This document shows positions 1 to 9,943 of a stretch of DNA of 64,000 bases, one piece after another. The position numbers were made by a program, and so were the translations under genes. Below the pieces are notes generated by a model. The model saw only the letters and a program-made list of their open reading frames with translations. It had not been told where the DNA came from and did not search any database. Origin of the DNA: Myxococcus qinghaiensis (lineage in GTDB: Bacteria > Myxococcota > Myxococcia > Myxococcales > Myxococcaceae); contig NZ_JAKCFA010000010.1 of NCBI RefSeq assembly GCF_024198215.1, positions 310,001 through 374,000 of the forward strand. Reading direction: 5' to 3'. Position 1 is the stretch's first letter. Each line of letters opens with the position of its first letter.

Positions 1-2
1 GC

Positions 3-950
3 ACGCTGTATGGGCTCCCGGCGGGCGGCGAGCGCTCGCGGTTGATGGCGAGCACGGATGGCGGGGCGAACTGGACCGCGCGCGGAACGGGCGGGGGGAA
101 TCTGTGGACGGTGGCGGCGATGACGAACGGGACGCTGGTGGCGGTGACCAGCCACAGCGGCGCGTACTACCTCCAGCGCTCCACGGATGGTGGCCTCACG
201 TGGAAGGACGAGGTGAGCCTGGGCAACTACCGGGCGATGGGGCCGCGCAGCTTCGCGGAGCTGGGCGGTGCGTGGTTCTTCCTCGAGTACCAGACCTTCA
301 CCTCGGCCTCCGCGCCGGTGCGGGTGTGGGCGAGCACGAATGGCGGGGCCACCTGGTCCGTGCGCTCCACGCTCACCGCGCACCGGCATGGCTATGCGCT
401 GGTGGCGGACCCGGTGACGGGAGCGCTGTGGGCGATGATGGGCAGCAACAAGACGCAGGCGGCGGTGCTGCGCTCCACGGATGGGGGACGGACGTGGACG
501 ACGGTGTTCCAGGGGTATGGGGCGAACGCGGTGGCGGGCGTGGCGATGGCGGATGGCTCGCTGCTGCTCGGGCAGTCCACGTTGTTCGAGCCCGAGCATC
601 CGAAGCTGCTGCGCCTGTACGCGGATGGCCGGGTGAGCACGGTGCGGGAGCTGCCGGGGCCCGCGTACTCGCTGGTGGCCGCGCCGGGTGGAGGCTGGGT
701 GCTGGGGACGGCCTGGTCCAGCGCGGGGGATGTGCAGGCGCCGGGTGATGTCTCCGCGCGACTCTTCACCAGCGGGGACGGGCAGACGTGGCAGGAGGCG
801 CGGCGCCATGAGCGCGTGAGCGGGGCCGACCTGGCGCGCGCGGACGTGTGGGGCGTGCTGCCCTCCGGGGAGCTGGTGGTGCGGATGGAGAACGTGAGCG
901 GCTTTGGAAGCGCGGCGAAGGGCTTCCAGGTGCTGCGCATCAAGCGCTGA
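3..950 (+). CDS. Asp-box (BNR-like) repeat protein, 5' end outside window
   Basis: The reading frame is open from the window edge, so the N-terminus is missing; the visible part is about 315 residues. It carries at least five sialidase-type Asp-box motifs (STDGGANW, STDGGLTW, STNGGATW, STDGGRTW, TSGDGQTW) spaced about 35-60 residues apart. This is the signature of a six- or seven-bladed beta-propeller of the exo-alpha-sialidase/WD40-like superfamily. No catalytic Arg triad can be judged, so it is more safely a secreted or surface propeller than an enzyme. The C-terminus (VLRIKR) is complete and has no sorting tail. Whether it has a signal peptide or lipobox cannot be seen. Confidence 0.8.
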   Translation, partial: TLYGLPAGGERSRLMASTDGGANWTARGTGGGNLWTVAAMTNGTLVAVTSHSGAYYLQRSTDGGLTWKDEVSLGNYRAMGPRSFAELGGAWFFLEYQTFTSASAPVRVWASTNGGATWSVRSTLTAHRHGYALVADPVTGALWAMMGSNKTQAAVLRSTDGGRTWTTVFQGYGANAVAGVAMADGSLLLGQSTLFEPEHPKLLRLYADGRVSTVRELPGPAYSLVAAPGGGWVLGTAWSSAGDVQAPGDVSARLFTSGDGQTWQEARRHERVSGADLARADVWGVLPSGELVVRMENVSGFGSAAKGFQVLRIKR

Positions 951-1009
951 ACGGGTGGGTGGGTTAGACCTCCCGGTGCGCGGCGCGAGCACGCCGCCGG
1001 GAGGCTGGC

Positions 1010-1777
1010 ATGTGGGACCCGTCGCAGTACACGCGCTTCCGGGATGAGCGGAAGCGGCCCTTCTTCGAGCTGTTGTCGCGAGTGGACGTTGACGCGCCGA
1101 CGCACGTCGCGGACCTGGGGTGCGGGACGGGGGATTTGACGCGCGTGCTGGCCGAGCGCTGGCCCGGCGCGACGGTGTATGGCGTGGATTCGTCGGTGGA
1201 GATGGTGGAGGAGGCGCGCCGCCGTCCCGCGCCGGGCACCGTGCGCTTCGAGGTGGGGGAGCTCGCGGGGTGGATGCCTCCCGTGCCGCTGGACGTGCTG
1301 GTGTCGAACGCGGCGCTGCACTGGGTGCCGGACCATGCGGCGCTGATGGGGCGACTGGTGGAGAAGCTGGCGCCGGGCGCGGTGCTGGCCTTCCAGGTGC
1401 CGGCCAACTTCGATGCGCCCTCGCACCGCCTCGTCGACGAGGTGAAGGCGCTGCCGCGCTTCGCCGGGACGCTCGCGCCTGTGAAGAAGCGGCCCGTGGA
1501 GACGCTGGAGACGTACGAGTCGCTGCTGGCGGGGCAGGGGATGGCGGTGGATGCGTGGGAGACCACGTACCTGCACCTGCTGCCGGGCGAGGACGCGGTG
1601 ATGCAGTGGCTCCTGGGGACGACGCTGCGGCCGGTGCTGGCGGCGCTGGGCACGGACGAGGGGAAGGCGTTCTTGGAGGAGCTGGGGCCGCGCTTGCGCG
1701 GTGCGTACCCCGCTCATGCGCGGGGCACTCCGTTCCTGTTCACCCGCCGCTTCGTAGTGGCACGGCGCGGCGGGTGA
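1010..1777 (+). CDS. tam: Trans-aconitate 2-methyltransferase
   Basis: 255 residues, the usual Tam length. SAM-dependent class I methyltransferase: motif I VADLGCGTGD at about 33-42, an acidic motif II at VYGVDSS, and SNAALHWVPDH matching the NASLQWLPDH block of E. coli Tam. The N-terminal WDPSQYTRF and the C-terminal FVVARR also match that family. Tam methylates trans-aconitate, the spontaneous isomer of cis-aconitate that inhibits aconitase, so the role is cytoplasmic metabolite repair beside the TCA cycle. The gene stands alone, 59 bp after the Asp-box gene and convergent with the next one (13-bp gap). The ATG is the natural start. A close small-molecule methyltransferase with another substrate cannot be excluded. 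Confidence 0.8.
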   Translation: MWDPSQYTRFRDERKRPFFELLSRVDVDAPTHVADLGCGTGDLTRVLAERWPGATVYGVDSSVEMVEEARRRPAPGTVRFEVGELAGWMPPVPLDVLVSNAALHWVPDHAALMGRLVEKLAPGAVLAFQVPANFDAPSHRLVDEVKALPRFAGTLAPVKKRPVETLETYESLLAGQGMAVDAWETTYLHLLPGEDAVMQWLLGTTLRPVLAALGTDEGKAFLEELGPRLRGAYPAHARGTPFLFTRRFVVARRGG

Positions 1778-1790
1778 GGCCGCTGTCAGC

Positions 1791-3851
1791 TCACTGCGGC
1801 CAGGCGGGCCAGCGGTAGATGCGCCCGCTGTTGCCCACGACCCAGAGGTCGTCGGGCCCGGTGCCCGTGATGTCGTTGAGCGGCGTGTTGGGATTGGTCG
1901 AGTGGATCTGCGTCCACGTCGTGCCAGTGGCACGGTAGATGTGGCCGGCGGAGCAGGTGGCGTAGGCGGACCCGGCACCGAAGGCGATGACCGAGGTCAG
2001 GTTGTGGGTGTTGGGGAAATCCTGTTTGACCCAGGCGTTGTCGCCGAGCTTCCTCAGGACGGTCCCTGAATCACCCACCGCGAAGGCGACCTTGTCGTTC
2101 ACCACCCAGACGCCTTTGAGAGTGCGTGTGTCCGACGTGGTGGTCTCCGCGTTCTCGGAGACCCATTCGTTGTTGCTGGGGTTGAAGCGGTAGACGCGCG
2201 CCCCGTTCGAGGACCCGCCGACCAGCAGCAGGCGGTTCGGGCTGGTGCCGTGGATGTCGTAGACGAATCCGAGGGTGTTGCCGGGCGGGTTGTAGGTCAC
2301 CGTGCTGGCACCGTCCCATCGGAAAGCCGCGCCCTCGTTGGCAGCCGAGCTCGCGGAGGCCCCGTAGATGGTGAGGACGTTGGCGGTCCTCAGTCCTACG
2401 AGGCCGCGGACGAAGAGGTTGTCGTCCCGAACGTCAGTGCATCTCGGGACGGTCGTATCCTGATGCGCCTTCTTTCCTCCTTCGGCTCCAAGCCACGCGC
2501 GGCCGTTGCTGGGGTCCGCCCAGACGCTGTACCAGTGAGTGTCGTTGGCACCGCAGTCGTCATTCGTGATGACCTCGAAGTTCGTGCCGGAAGGCAGCAA
2601 CCGCGCGCGACGGTTGTCTTGACCCCCGACCCAGACTCCTCCACGGATCCAGGACGATGCCGAGTACCAGTTCCTCGCACCCATGCTGGTCACGTTCCTA
2701 CTGGTCCAGGCGGGATCTCCACCTGGGCAGGCGCTCTGGGGCTCCTTCTGGTTGTCGCAGTCGTTGTCCAGGTCGTCGCACAGCTCGGGCGCGCCGGGGT
2801 AGGTGCGCGGGTTGCCGTCGTTGCAGTCCGTGTTGTCGGCGACATAGGCGCCAGCGGGCTTCACGCACGACTGCACGACGCCACTGGTGCTTCCGAAGCC
2901 GTCACCGTCCTCGTCCAGGGACCAGAACGTGGCCACCGTTGACGTCACGCACTCCACCGCCGACTGGATGCCGTTGCACTGGTTCGTCCCAGGGCACTGG
3001 AGCGAATCCGTGCACGACATGGCGAGCGTGGGGAAGCCCTCGTTCAGTTCCCCGTCGCAGTTGTTGTCCACGGTGTCGCAGAGGTCGGTGAGCCCCGGAC
3101 GGATGTTGGGGTTCTCGTCGTTGCAGTCATCCGGAGGGCCGTTGGTGTAGCCGGTGGGCGTGAGGCCGCAGACGGCGAGGGGCATGGAGTCCTTCTTCCC
3201 GTGGCCGTCCTGGTCTTCGTCCACGTACACGTTCCTGCTGAGCGGGGTGTCGCAGTACTGGACGCGGTCCGCCAGGTTGCAGCGGAACACGCCCGTGCAG
3301 TCCGCCGACACCGTGCAGGCCTGACCCAGCTTGAAGTGGTCCATGTCGCTGGTGCCGTCGCAGTTGTCGTCCTGCTCGTTGCACAGCTCGGCCATACCGG
3401 GGTTGATGTTGGGCAGCTCATCCTGACAGTCGGTGCCGCCGCTGCTGACCGAGACGTAGCCATCCTGGTCCTTGTCCTCGGCCTGAAGGGACAGCGTGAC
3501 GGACGGCACGGTGTCGACCGCCACCGTTACGAGCTCTTCGTCGAAGACCACCGTCTTCCCATCGCAGGACTGCTCGAAGGCCGTGGCCCGTACCTTCACG
3601 GACGCTCCCCAGTCCAGCGGCGGCACCAGCGCCACCGTCATGCTGCCACCGCTGGCGCGAGTCCCCTTCACCTCCTCGCCCGCGACGTCCTTGACGCGCA
3701 TCTTGTCGCTGGCCATGTCGAACGCTTCCACTCGGAGGCATCCCGGACGGAAGCGGTCGTAGTTCACCGTGACCTTCACGGCGCCCTGGGTGACCTCCTT
3801 CTTGCAGCCGGCGAGAAGGATGAGGGGGAGGGCGAGCAGGAGTCGTCGCAT
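1791..3851 (-). CDS. MopE-type metal-binding-motif lipoprotein with C-terminal propeller
   Basis: 686 residues. The signal peptide MRRLLLALPLILLAGC ends in a lipobox, so it is a lipoprotein. After a beta-rich region, three repeats of the MopE-like motif follow: each has a DxDxDG stretch, then DC(N/Q)D, PG and C...DN(N/D)CD, e.g. DKDQDGYV and DDNCDG. This is the putative metal-binding family PF11617, abundant in myxobacteria. The C-terminal 300 residues contain repeated GVWV/VWADPSNGRAWLG/DDLWVVGNSGRIYRW units, typical of a beta-propeller. Calcium or copper binding is family inference. The gene is convergent with tam and has an AT-rich palindrome 54 bp upstream of its start. Confidence 0.75.
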   Translation of the reverse strand: MRRLLLALPLILLAGCKKEVTQGAVKVTVNYDRFRPGCLRVEAFDMASDKMRVKDVAGEEVKGTRASGGSMTVALVPPLDWGASVKVRATAFEQSCDGKTVVFDEELVTVAVDTVPSVTLSLQAEDKDQDGYVSVSSGGTDCQDELPNINPGMAELCNEQDDNCDGTSDMDHFKLGQACTVSADCTGVFRCNLADRVQYCDTPLSRNVYVDEDQDGHGKKDSMPLAVCGLTPTGYTNGPPDDCNDENPNIRPGLTDLCDTVDNNCDGELNEGFPTLAMSCTDSLQCPGTNQCNGIQSAVECVTSTVATFWSLDEDGDGFGSTSGVVQSCVKPAGAYVADNTDCNDGNPRTYPGAPELCDDLDNDCDNQKEPQSACPGGDPAWTSRNVTSMGARNWYSASSWIRGGVWVGGQDNRRARLLPSGTNFEVITNDDCGANDTHWYSVWADPSNGRAWLGAEGGKKAHQDTTVPRCTDVRDDNLFVRGLVGLRTANVLTIYGASASSAANEGAAFRWDGASTVTYNPPGNTLGFVYDIHGTSPNRLLLVGGSSNGARVYRFNPSNNEWVSENAETTTSDTRTLKGVWVVNDKVAFAVGDSGTVLRKLGDNAWVKQDFPNTHNLTSVIAFGAGSAYATCSAGHIYRATGTTWTQIHSTNPNTPLNDITGTGPDDLWVVGNSGRIYRWPAWPQ

Positions 3852-3904
3852 GCCCGAAGTCTACCCGTGCTTCCGGGCCGGGCTCACCTTCTCCGCGTCG
3901 GGGT

Positions 3905-3926
3905 TGAATACACCCGTGGATATTCA
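3905..3926. promoter_or_regulatory. AT-rich inverted repeat upstream of the MopE-like gene
   Basis: Perfect 6-bp arms TGAATA and TATTCA flank 10 bp. The element lies 54-75 bp upstream of the lipoprotein start and overlaps the stop codon of the amidase gene behind it. It stands out in GC-rich DNA and could be an operator or a weak terminator. No regulator is identified. Confidence 0.25.
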
Positions 3927-4553
3927 GGACCCTGGGTCGCGCTCGCTCGGGAAATCCGAGTGAAGCACCATCAATCGCGAATCACGCGCGAGACTGGCGG
4001 GCGTTATCAGTTCCTGCTCCAGCGGAACCTGGGTGCCGTAGCGCTGGCGCATCTGCTGCTCCAGCCCCGCCACGTCGAGCGAGCCCAGCTTCTCCAGGGT
4101 GCCGTACTCCACGCCGGCGCCCTGTGCGTACGCCTTGCGCACCAGCTCCGAGCAGTACATCGCCTCGTCGCCCCAGCCGAAGAGCCAGTCATACGGCTTG
4201 CCCAGGTGGGCCTTCGCGGCTTCGAGCGCGCGCTGGCGCTGCTCGACAGTCAGGCCCTCGGGGCGCAGCACGAGGATGTGCCCCTTCACGCCGCGCGCCT
4301 TCCACTTCGCGAACGGGACGCGCTGCACCGGCTGCACGGCCTCCACCACGAAGATGCCTTGCTTCGTCACCTCCACGAGCCCGACGTGGGAGAGCGGGCT
4401 GTGCGTGGCCGCCTGGATGGCCTTCGACTGCCGCGAGCGCGAGGTGTGCAGGACGACGTCCCCCGTCATGAGGTTGGCCTCCAGTCCCTCCCGAGGCGCC
4501 GCGACCGCGCCGAGTCCCCACAGCCACACTCCCCACAGCACGAGCCACCGCAT
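3924..4553 (-). CDS. YiiX/YebB-like permuted NlpC/P60 amidase, secreted
   Basis: 209 residues from the ATG at 4553, chosen because AAGGAC lies just upstream and the product then opens with a signal peptide (MRWLVLWGVWLWGLGAVAA). The open frame extends about 31 codons further upstream without signal-peptide character. Family hallmarks of the circularly permuted papain-like amidases (peptidase C92/YiiX) are present: GDVVLHTSRSRQSKAIQAAT, then the His in SPLSHVGLVE, and the Cys in YCSELVRKAY, the catalytic pair in permuted order. Family members hydrolyse amide bonds in cell wall peptides or lipid conjugates; the substrate here is unknown. It acts in the periplasm or outside the cell. Confidence 0.75.
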   Translation of the reverse strand: MRWLVLWGVWLWGLGAVAAPREGLEANLMTGDVVLHTSRSRQSKAIQAATHSPLSHVGLVEVTKQGIFVVEAVQPVQRVPFAKWKARGVKGHILVLRPEGLTVEQRQRALEAAKAHLGKPYDWLFGWGDEAMYCSELVRKAYAQGAGVEYGTLEKLGSLDVAGLEQQMRQRYGTQVPLEQELITPASLARDSRLMVLHSDFPSERDPGS

Positions 4554-4693
4554 GGACCCTGTCCTTTCCAGCGCTTGTCGCGCCTGCTGACTCACGGTGC
4601 AGCCCTGATGCCAGGGGCCACTCCCGCGCGCCCATCCGCGAGGCATGTGACGCCCCTGGCGCCGACGGTGTTCCCCGGAGCACGGCGCGCCGG

Positions 4694-5248
4694 TCAGGCG
4701 GTGCGCGTCAGCGGCACTTCGGCCACGCGGTGGTACTCCGGGCCACGGCTCTCGAAGAGGACGAGCCGGTCCACGCGTCCCTCACCAAGGTCGGTGCCAG
4801 TGAGCGCCTCCACACACTGGAGCAGCGCCGGGTCTCCAGCGGACGCGGAGCTCCGGGCCAGCGTCAGGTGTGGCGCGTAGTCGCGATACTCGGACTCGAA
4901 GTCGAGCGGCAGCAACCGCTCCGCCGTGTCGGCCTGGAGCGCCTTGAGCGCGTCGGTCTCTCCCCGCACGTCCGCCCAGAGCACACGCGGATGCGTGGGC
5001 GTCCCGAAGGTGCCGCCTCCGCCCACCGACAGCGTGAACGGCGCATGCCGGGGACCCACCGAGGCCAGCGCGTCACGGATGGCGGGCAGTCGCGAGGACT
5101 CCACTTCGCCCAGGAACACGAGCGTGAGGTGCACGCCTTCGACTCGAACGAAGCGGGCGTGGTTGGCGAGCTGACGCAGCCGCTTCATCTCGGCGGCGAC
5201 CCGGGCCTCGATGGTGGACCCCAGCGTGACGGCGGTGAACAGGCGCAT
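4694..5248 (-). CDS. thpR: RNA 2',3'-cyclic phosphodiesterase (2H family)
   Basis: 184 residues, typical for ThpR (formerly LigT, 2'-5' RNA ligase). Both catalytic HxTx motifs of the 2H superfamily are visible: HLTLVFLGE near residue 41 and HLTLARS near residue 127. The enzyme opens 2',3'-cyclic phosphate RNA ends and can reversibly join 2'-5' linkages; it is cytoplasmic. The N-terminus MRLFTAVTL is the standard opening strand. The start lies 3 bp after the stop of the YdjM-like gene on the same strand, so the two are probably cotranscribed. Confidence 0.88.
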   Translation of the reverse strand: MRLFTAVTLGSTIEARVAAEMKRLRQLANHARFVRVEGVHLTLVFLGEVESSRLPAIRDALASVGPRHAPFTLSVGGGGTFGTPTHPRVLWADVRGETDALKALQADTAERLLPLDFESEYRDYAPHLTLARSSASAGDPALLQCVEALTGTDLGEGRVDRLVLFESRGPEYHRVAEVPLTRTA

Positions 5249-5251
5249 GAC

Positions 5252-5776
5252 TCAGGACTTTCTCGCGGACCCGCGCGGCCAGAGCGCGTAGGCCCAGAAG
5301 GGGATGAAGGCGAGCAGCTCCGCGCCGACGACATACAGCCCGCGCGGTGACAGCATGCCCGCGCCGATGGGTGACACCGGCAAGGGACGCACGGGGGCGA
5401 ACAGCCGCGCGTTCGAGAAGGGCCACAGCAGCGCCGCGCCCAGTCCACCATCCGTCAGCGAGTCCAGCAGCCCGTGGCTCGCCACCGCGAGGAACGCGAG
5501 CCCACCCCAGCGTCCCGCGGGCGCTTTCGCCCACTTCGCCACCGCGGCCACCCCGAGCGCCACCGCCGCAGCGAAGACGAACGAGTGTGACGCGCCCCGG
5601 TGTCCCCACGGCGCCGCATAGGGAATGCGGAACACGAAGGCCACCACGTCCGCGTCCGGGAGCAGGGCCAGCATTGAAAAGAGGGCCATGGAGGCGAGCA
5701 GTCGACGGGTCGACCCGCCGTTCGCCTCGTACCGCCCCAGGGCCATGCCCACCGCCACGTGACCGATGCTCGCCAT
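5252..5776 (-). CDS. YdjM-like (DUF457) membrane-bound metal-dependent hydrolase
   Basis: 174 residues from the ATG at 5776 (MASIGHVAVGMALGR). The longer frame from 5893 lacks a convincing start and would extend into the divergent cyclase promoter. The pattern GHxxxG at the N-terminus, LLPDADV, WGHRGASHSFVF and ASHGLLDSLTDGG gives the conserved His/Asp set of the YdjM/DUF457 family, predicted metal-dependent integral-membrane hydrolases. At least four hydrophobic segments are visible. The catalytic role is family inference only. It lies immediately upstream of thpR. Confidence 0.75.
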   Translation of the reverse strand: MASIGHVAVGMALGRYEANGGSTRRLLASMALFSMLALLPDADVVAFVFRIPYAAPWGHRGASHSFVFAAAVALGVAAVAKWAKAPAGRWGGLAFLAVASHGLLDSLTDGGLGAALLWPFSNARLFAPVRPLPVSPIGAGMLSPRGLYVVGAELLAFIPFWAYALWPRGSARKS

Positions 5777-5863
5777 GAATGTCCTGGGGTCGAAGATACC
5801 GCACGTGGGTCTTGGAGTTCGCTCGACGGTGCCGCCCTGGAGGGTGGTGGTGGGGTGGGTTAG

Positions 5864-7120
<1,257 letters not shown>

Positions 7121-7218
7121 GCGGACGCGGGCCGAGCGGGGAGGCAGGACTGCCCGGGGCCGGAGTGCTCACACCTGGATGTCCCGCGCTCCCTCCGGTG
7201 ACAGGAGGAGTGTCACTC

Positions 7219-8079
7219 ATGGCTCAGGGATATTCGTTGAACATCGGCTTGAACTCGGTGGACCCGGCGCACTACGCGGGCTGGGACGGAGCGCTCACCG
7301 CTTGTGAGGCGGACGCGGAGGACATGGAGTCCATCGCGAAGGAGCGGAAGTTCTCCACGGTGCGCAAGGTGCTCACCCGCGACGCGACGCGGGGCCGCGT
7401 CCTGAAGGAGCTGGACGAGGCGTCCCGCGTGCTCCAACCCGGGGACTTGTTCCTGCTGACGTACTCGGGACACGGCGGGCAGCTCCCGGACCGCAACAGC
7501 GACGAATCGGACGCGCAGGACGAGACGTGGGTGCTCTTCGATGGAGAAATCATCGACGACGAAATCCACCTCGCGCTGTCCAAGCTGAAGCAGGGCGTGC
7601 GCGTGCTGATGTTCTCCGACAGTTGTCACAGCGGCACGGTGAGCAAGGCGGCGTACGCGGCGCTGCGAGGGACGGGCAGCCTGGAGATGCTGTCGGACAC
7701 CCTGCATGACCCGTCACCGGAGGCGCGGCGCTTCAAGGACCTGCCCACGGCGATTGCGCTGCGCACGTACCGGGACAACAAGGCCTTCTACGACGACATC
7801 ATGGCCGCGCTGCCGAAGGACGACCCGATTGCCAAGACGAAGGCGACGGTGCTGCTCATCTCCGGGTGCCAGGACAACCAGCTCTCCAGTGACGGAGCCT
7901 TCAACGGGCTGTTCACCGCGAACCTGCTGCGCGTCTACAACAGCGGGAAGTTCCGGGGCAGCCACCGCACGTTCCACCGCCGCATCGTCCGGCGCATGCC
8001 GCCGCTCCAGTCGCCCAACTACTCAATCGTCGGCATCCCCAGCCGCGAGTTCGAGCGGGAGACACCCTTCGCGGTGTGA
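7219..8079 (+). CDS. Caspase-like (metacaspase/C14) peptidase
   Basis: 286 residues from the ATG at 7219, preceded by a strong AGGAGGAG ribosome-binding site; the frame upstream lacks one. A single p20-like domain has the catalytic dyad His85 (YSGHGGQ) and Cys136 (FSDSCHSGT), the exact spacing and context of metacaspases and orthocaspases. There is no signal peptide, so it should be cytosolic. Metacaspases cleave after Arg/Lys and are usually Ca-dependent; Asp/Glu-rich DRNSDESDAQDE after the His is compatible with ion binding. A C-terminal block with another Cys (LLISGCQDNQ) also fits the C14 fold. It lies 98 bp downstream of the adenylate cyclase on the same strand. Confidence 0.85.
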   Translation: MAQGYSLNIGLNSVDPAHYAGWDGALTACEADAEDMESIAKERKFSTVRKVLTRDATRGRVLKELDEASRVLQPGDLFLLTYSGHGGQLPDRNSDESDAQDETWVLFDGEIIDDEIHLALSKLKQGVRVLMFSDSCHSGTVSKAAYAALRGTGSLEMLSDTLHDPSPEARRFKDLPTAIALRTYRDNKAFYDDIMAALPKDDPIAKTKATVLLISGCQDNQLSSDGAFNGLFTANLLRVYNSGKFRGSHRTFHRRIVRRMPPLQSPNYSIVGIPSREFERETPFAV

Positions 8080-8103
8080 GGGCGCTGTGCGCTGAAACGA
8101 CGA

Positions 8104-8144
8104 GAGGGCCGAGGGGAACTCGAATGAGTCCACCCACGGCCCTC
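8104..8144. terminator. Bidirectional terminator hairpin
   Basis: Arms GAGGGCCG and CGGCCCTC (8 bp perfect) continue inward as GGGG/CC(A)CC and ACTC/GAGT with small bulges around a GAAT loop, giving a hairpin over 41 bases. It lies between the convergent caspase and proS genes, 24 bp past one stop and 28 bp past the other. There is no T-run on either side, so a Rho-independent role is likely but not certain. Confidence 0.6.
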
Positions 8145-8172
8145 CGTCATGAAGCAGTGCTCTGGGTGGCGC

Positions 8173-9606
8173 TCAGTACGCCTTGGAGAACACGATGCGG
8201 CCCGGCGAGTCCTCGCCGGTGACGACGCACTTGCCCGGCTCCTGCTTGAGCGCGAAGGGGCGGTTGCGCGTGGTGAGGCCCGTCTCTTCCTTGATGCGCG
8301 CCTCCACCTTGGGGTCCAGGTTCCAGTGGGCGAGCAGGAAGCCCGCGTCCGCCTTCTCCTTCATCTCCTCGTAGGAGTTGACCTCGAAGGTGTGCTCGTC
8401 GCGGAACGTCTTCGCCTTCTGGAAGAGGTCCTTCTGCATCTGGTCCAGCATGGACCGGGCCTTGTCGGCGGCCTCGCCCAGCGGGATGAACTCCTTCACC
8501 TTCAAGTCGCGGCGCACCATGACGCAGGTGCCCTTGGCCAGGTCCTTGGGGCCAATCTCGATGCGCACGCAGGTGCCCACCAGCTCGTGCTCGAAGTACT
8601 TGAAGCCGGGGCCCTTGCTGTCGTCGTCGTCCACCACCACGCCCAGGCCGGACTTGCGCAGGTCGGCGGCGAGCGCGTGGCTCTTCTCCAGGACCTGGGC
8701 CTTCTCCGTGTCGCTCGCCTTGCCGAAGATGGGGATGATGACCACGTGCGTGGCGGCGAGCTTCGGCGGGACGATGAGGCCCGAGTCATCCGAGTGGGTC
8801 ATGATGAGGCCGCCGATGAGGCGCGTGGACACGCCCCAGGACGTCTGCCAGACGAAGTGCTCGCGGCCGTCGCGACCCTGGAACTTGGTGTCGAAGGCCT
8901 TGGCGAAGTTCTGGCCCAGGTTGTGGCTGGTGCCGGCCTGCAGGGCCTTCTTGTCCTGCATCATGGCTTCGATGCTGTAGGTGCGCAGGGCGCCGGCGAA
9001 CCGCTCCGACTCCGACTTGCGGCCCGTCATCACGGGCATGGCCATGTAGTCCTCGGAGAACGTGCGGTAGACCTCCAGCATCTGGAGCGTCTCCTTCTCC
9101 GCGTCCTCTTCCGTCTCGTGACAGGTGTGGCCTTCCTGCCAGAGGAACTCGGTGGTGCGCAGGAACAGGCGGGTGCGCATCTCCCAGCGCATCACGTTCG
9201 CCCACTGGTTGATGAGCAGGGGCAGGTCTCTATAGCTCTGCACCCACTTGGCGAAGCTGCGGTTGATGATGGTCTCCGACGTGGGTCGGATGACGTAGGG
9301 CTCCTCGAGCTTGGCGCCGCCCGCGTGGGTGACGACGGCGAGCTGGGGGTTGAAGCCCTCGACGTGCTCGGCTTCCTTCTTGAGGTAGCTCTCGGGGATG
9401 AGCAGCGGGAAGTAGGCGTTCTTGTGGCCCAAATCCTTGAACATCTTGTCCAGGACGCGCTGCATGTTCTCCCACAGCGCGTAGCCGTTGGGACGGATGA
9501 CCATGCAGCCCTTCACGTCCGAGTAGTCGGCGAGCTTCGCCTTCTGGACCAGGTCGACGTACCACTCGGAGAAGCCCTTCTCGCGGGGCGTGAGCTTATC
9601 GGCCAT
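8173..9606 (-). CDS. proS: Prolyl-tRNA synthetase, short (archaeal/eukaryotic-like) form
   Basis: 477 residues, the length of the ProS type without the bacterial editing insertion. Class II motifs are visible: motif 2 around [20 protein letters not shown], the upstream VIRPTSET block, and motif 3-like [20 protein letters not shown]. The C-terminal anticodon-binding and zinc-like extension of this type is present and ends FSKAY. It charges tRNA-Pro in the cytoplasm and is presumably essential. It is transcribed alone after a long structured leader (9607-9943). Confidence 0.95.
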   Translation of the reverse strand: MADKLTPREKGFSEWYVDLVQKAKLADYSDVKGCMVIRPNGYALWENMQRVLDKMFKDLGHKNAYFPLLIPESYLKKEAEHVEGFNPQLAVVTHAGGAKLEEPYVIRPTSETIINRSFAKWVQSYRDLPLLINQWANVMRWEMRTRLFLRTTEFLWQEGHTCHETEEDAEKETLQMLEVYRTFSEDYMAMPVMTGRKSESERFAGALRTYSIEAMMQDKKALQAGTSHNLGQNFAKAFDTKFQGRDGREHFVWQTSWGVSTRLIGGLIMTHSDDSGLIVPPKLAATHVVIIPIFGKASDTEKAQVLEKSHALAADLRKSGLGVVVDDDDSKGPGFKYFEHELVGTCVRIEIGPKDLAKGTCVMVRRDLKVKEFIPLGEAADKARSMLDQMQKDLFQKAKTFRDEHTFEVNSYEEMKEKADAGFLLAHWNLDPKVEARIKEETGLTTRNRPFALKQEPGKCVVTGEDSPGRIVFSKAY

Positions 9607-9943
9607 GTGCTGAGCACCTTTTCAAAGTCGTTGAAAGAGGACGGTTGCCTACGCTGGGGCCACCCGGAAATCAACGCTCCCGTCGTCCCGGGACGTCCCT
9701 CGGGTCGCCCCGGGACGCTCGTATGGGACACGAAGCAGGTGGTGGTATCTCACGGAGACGTGCAGGAGCAGGGCGCGCGAGGCACTGCGCGAGTCGTTCC
9801 AGCGGCTCGCGGGCTGAGGGCCTGGCCCGTTTCCATTCTCCGAGCACAAGTCGGGTGAAGCGGGGTGGCAGGTAAGCCTACCTGCTCCTGCTCGGGGCGG
9901 GCCTCGGGTGTGAGGTGGCCCGTGTGCCGGGTAGAAGGCACGA
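9607..9943 (-). promoter_or_regulatory. Long structured leader region upstream of proS
   Basis: The 337 bp between proS and the DUSAM gene hold no convincing ORF. Read toward proS, it contains a hairpin at 9717-9694 (CGTCCC stem, inner GGG-GCGA-CCC tetraloop, GGGACG), an overlapping 12-bp palindrome CGTCCCGGGACG at 9684-9695, and then GGGTGGCCCCAGCG followed by CCGTCCTC about 30-60 bp before the start. The last part resembles the T-box core (GGGTGGNACCGCG, then CGTCCC), which is plausible for an aminoacyl-tRNA synthetase leader, but the match is imperfect and I cannot place a specifier loop. It could be a different attenuator or only GC-rich structure. Confidence 0.3.
9868..9885. promoter_or_regulatory. 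18-bp perfect inverted repeat
   Basis: GCAGGTA-AGCC-TACCTGC: 7-bp perfect arms around a 4-base loop, 58-75 bp upstream of the DUSAM start and far upstream of proS. It could be an operator between the divergent genes or a hairpin in one leader. A second small repeat (GTGCC at 9924-9928, GGCAC at 9937-9941) brackets the DUSAM ribosome-binding site and could mask it. Confidence 0.35.
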
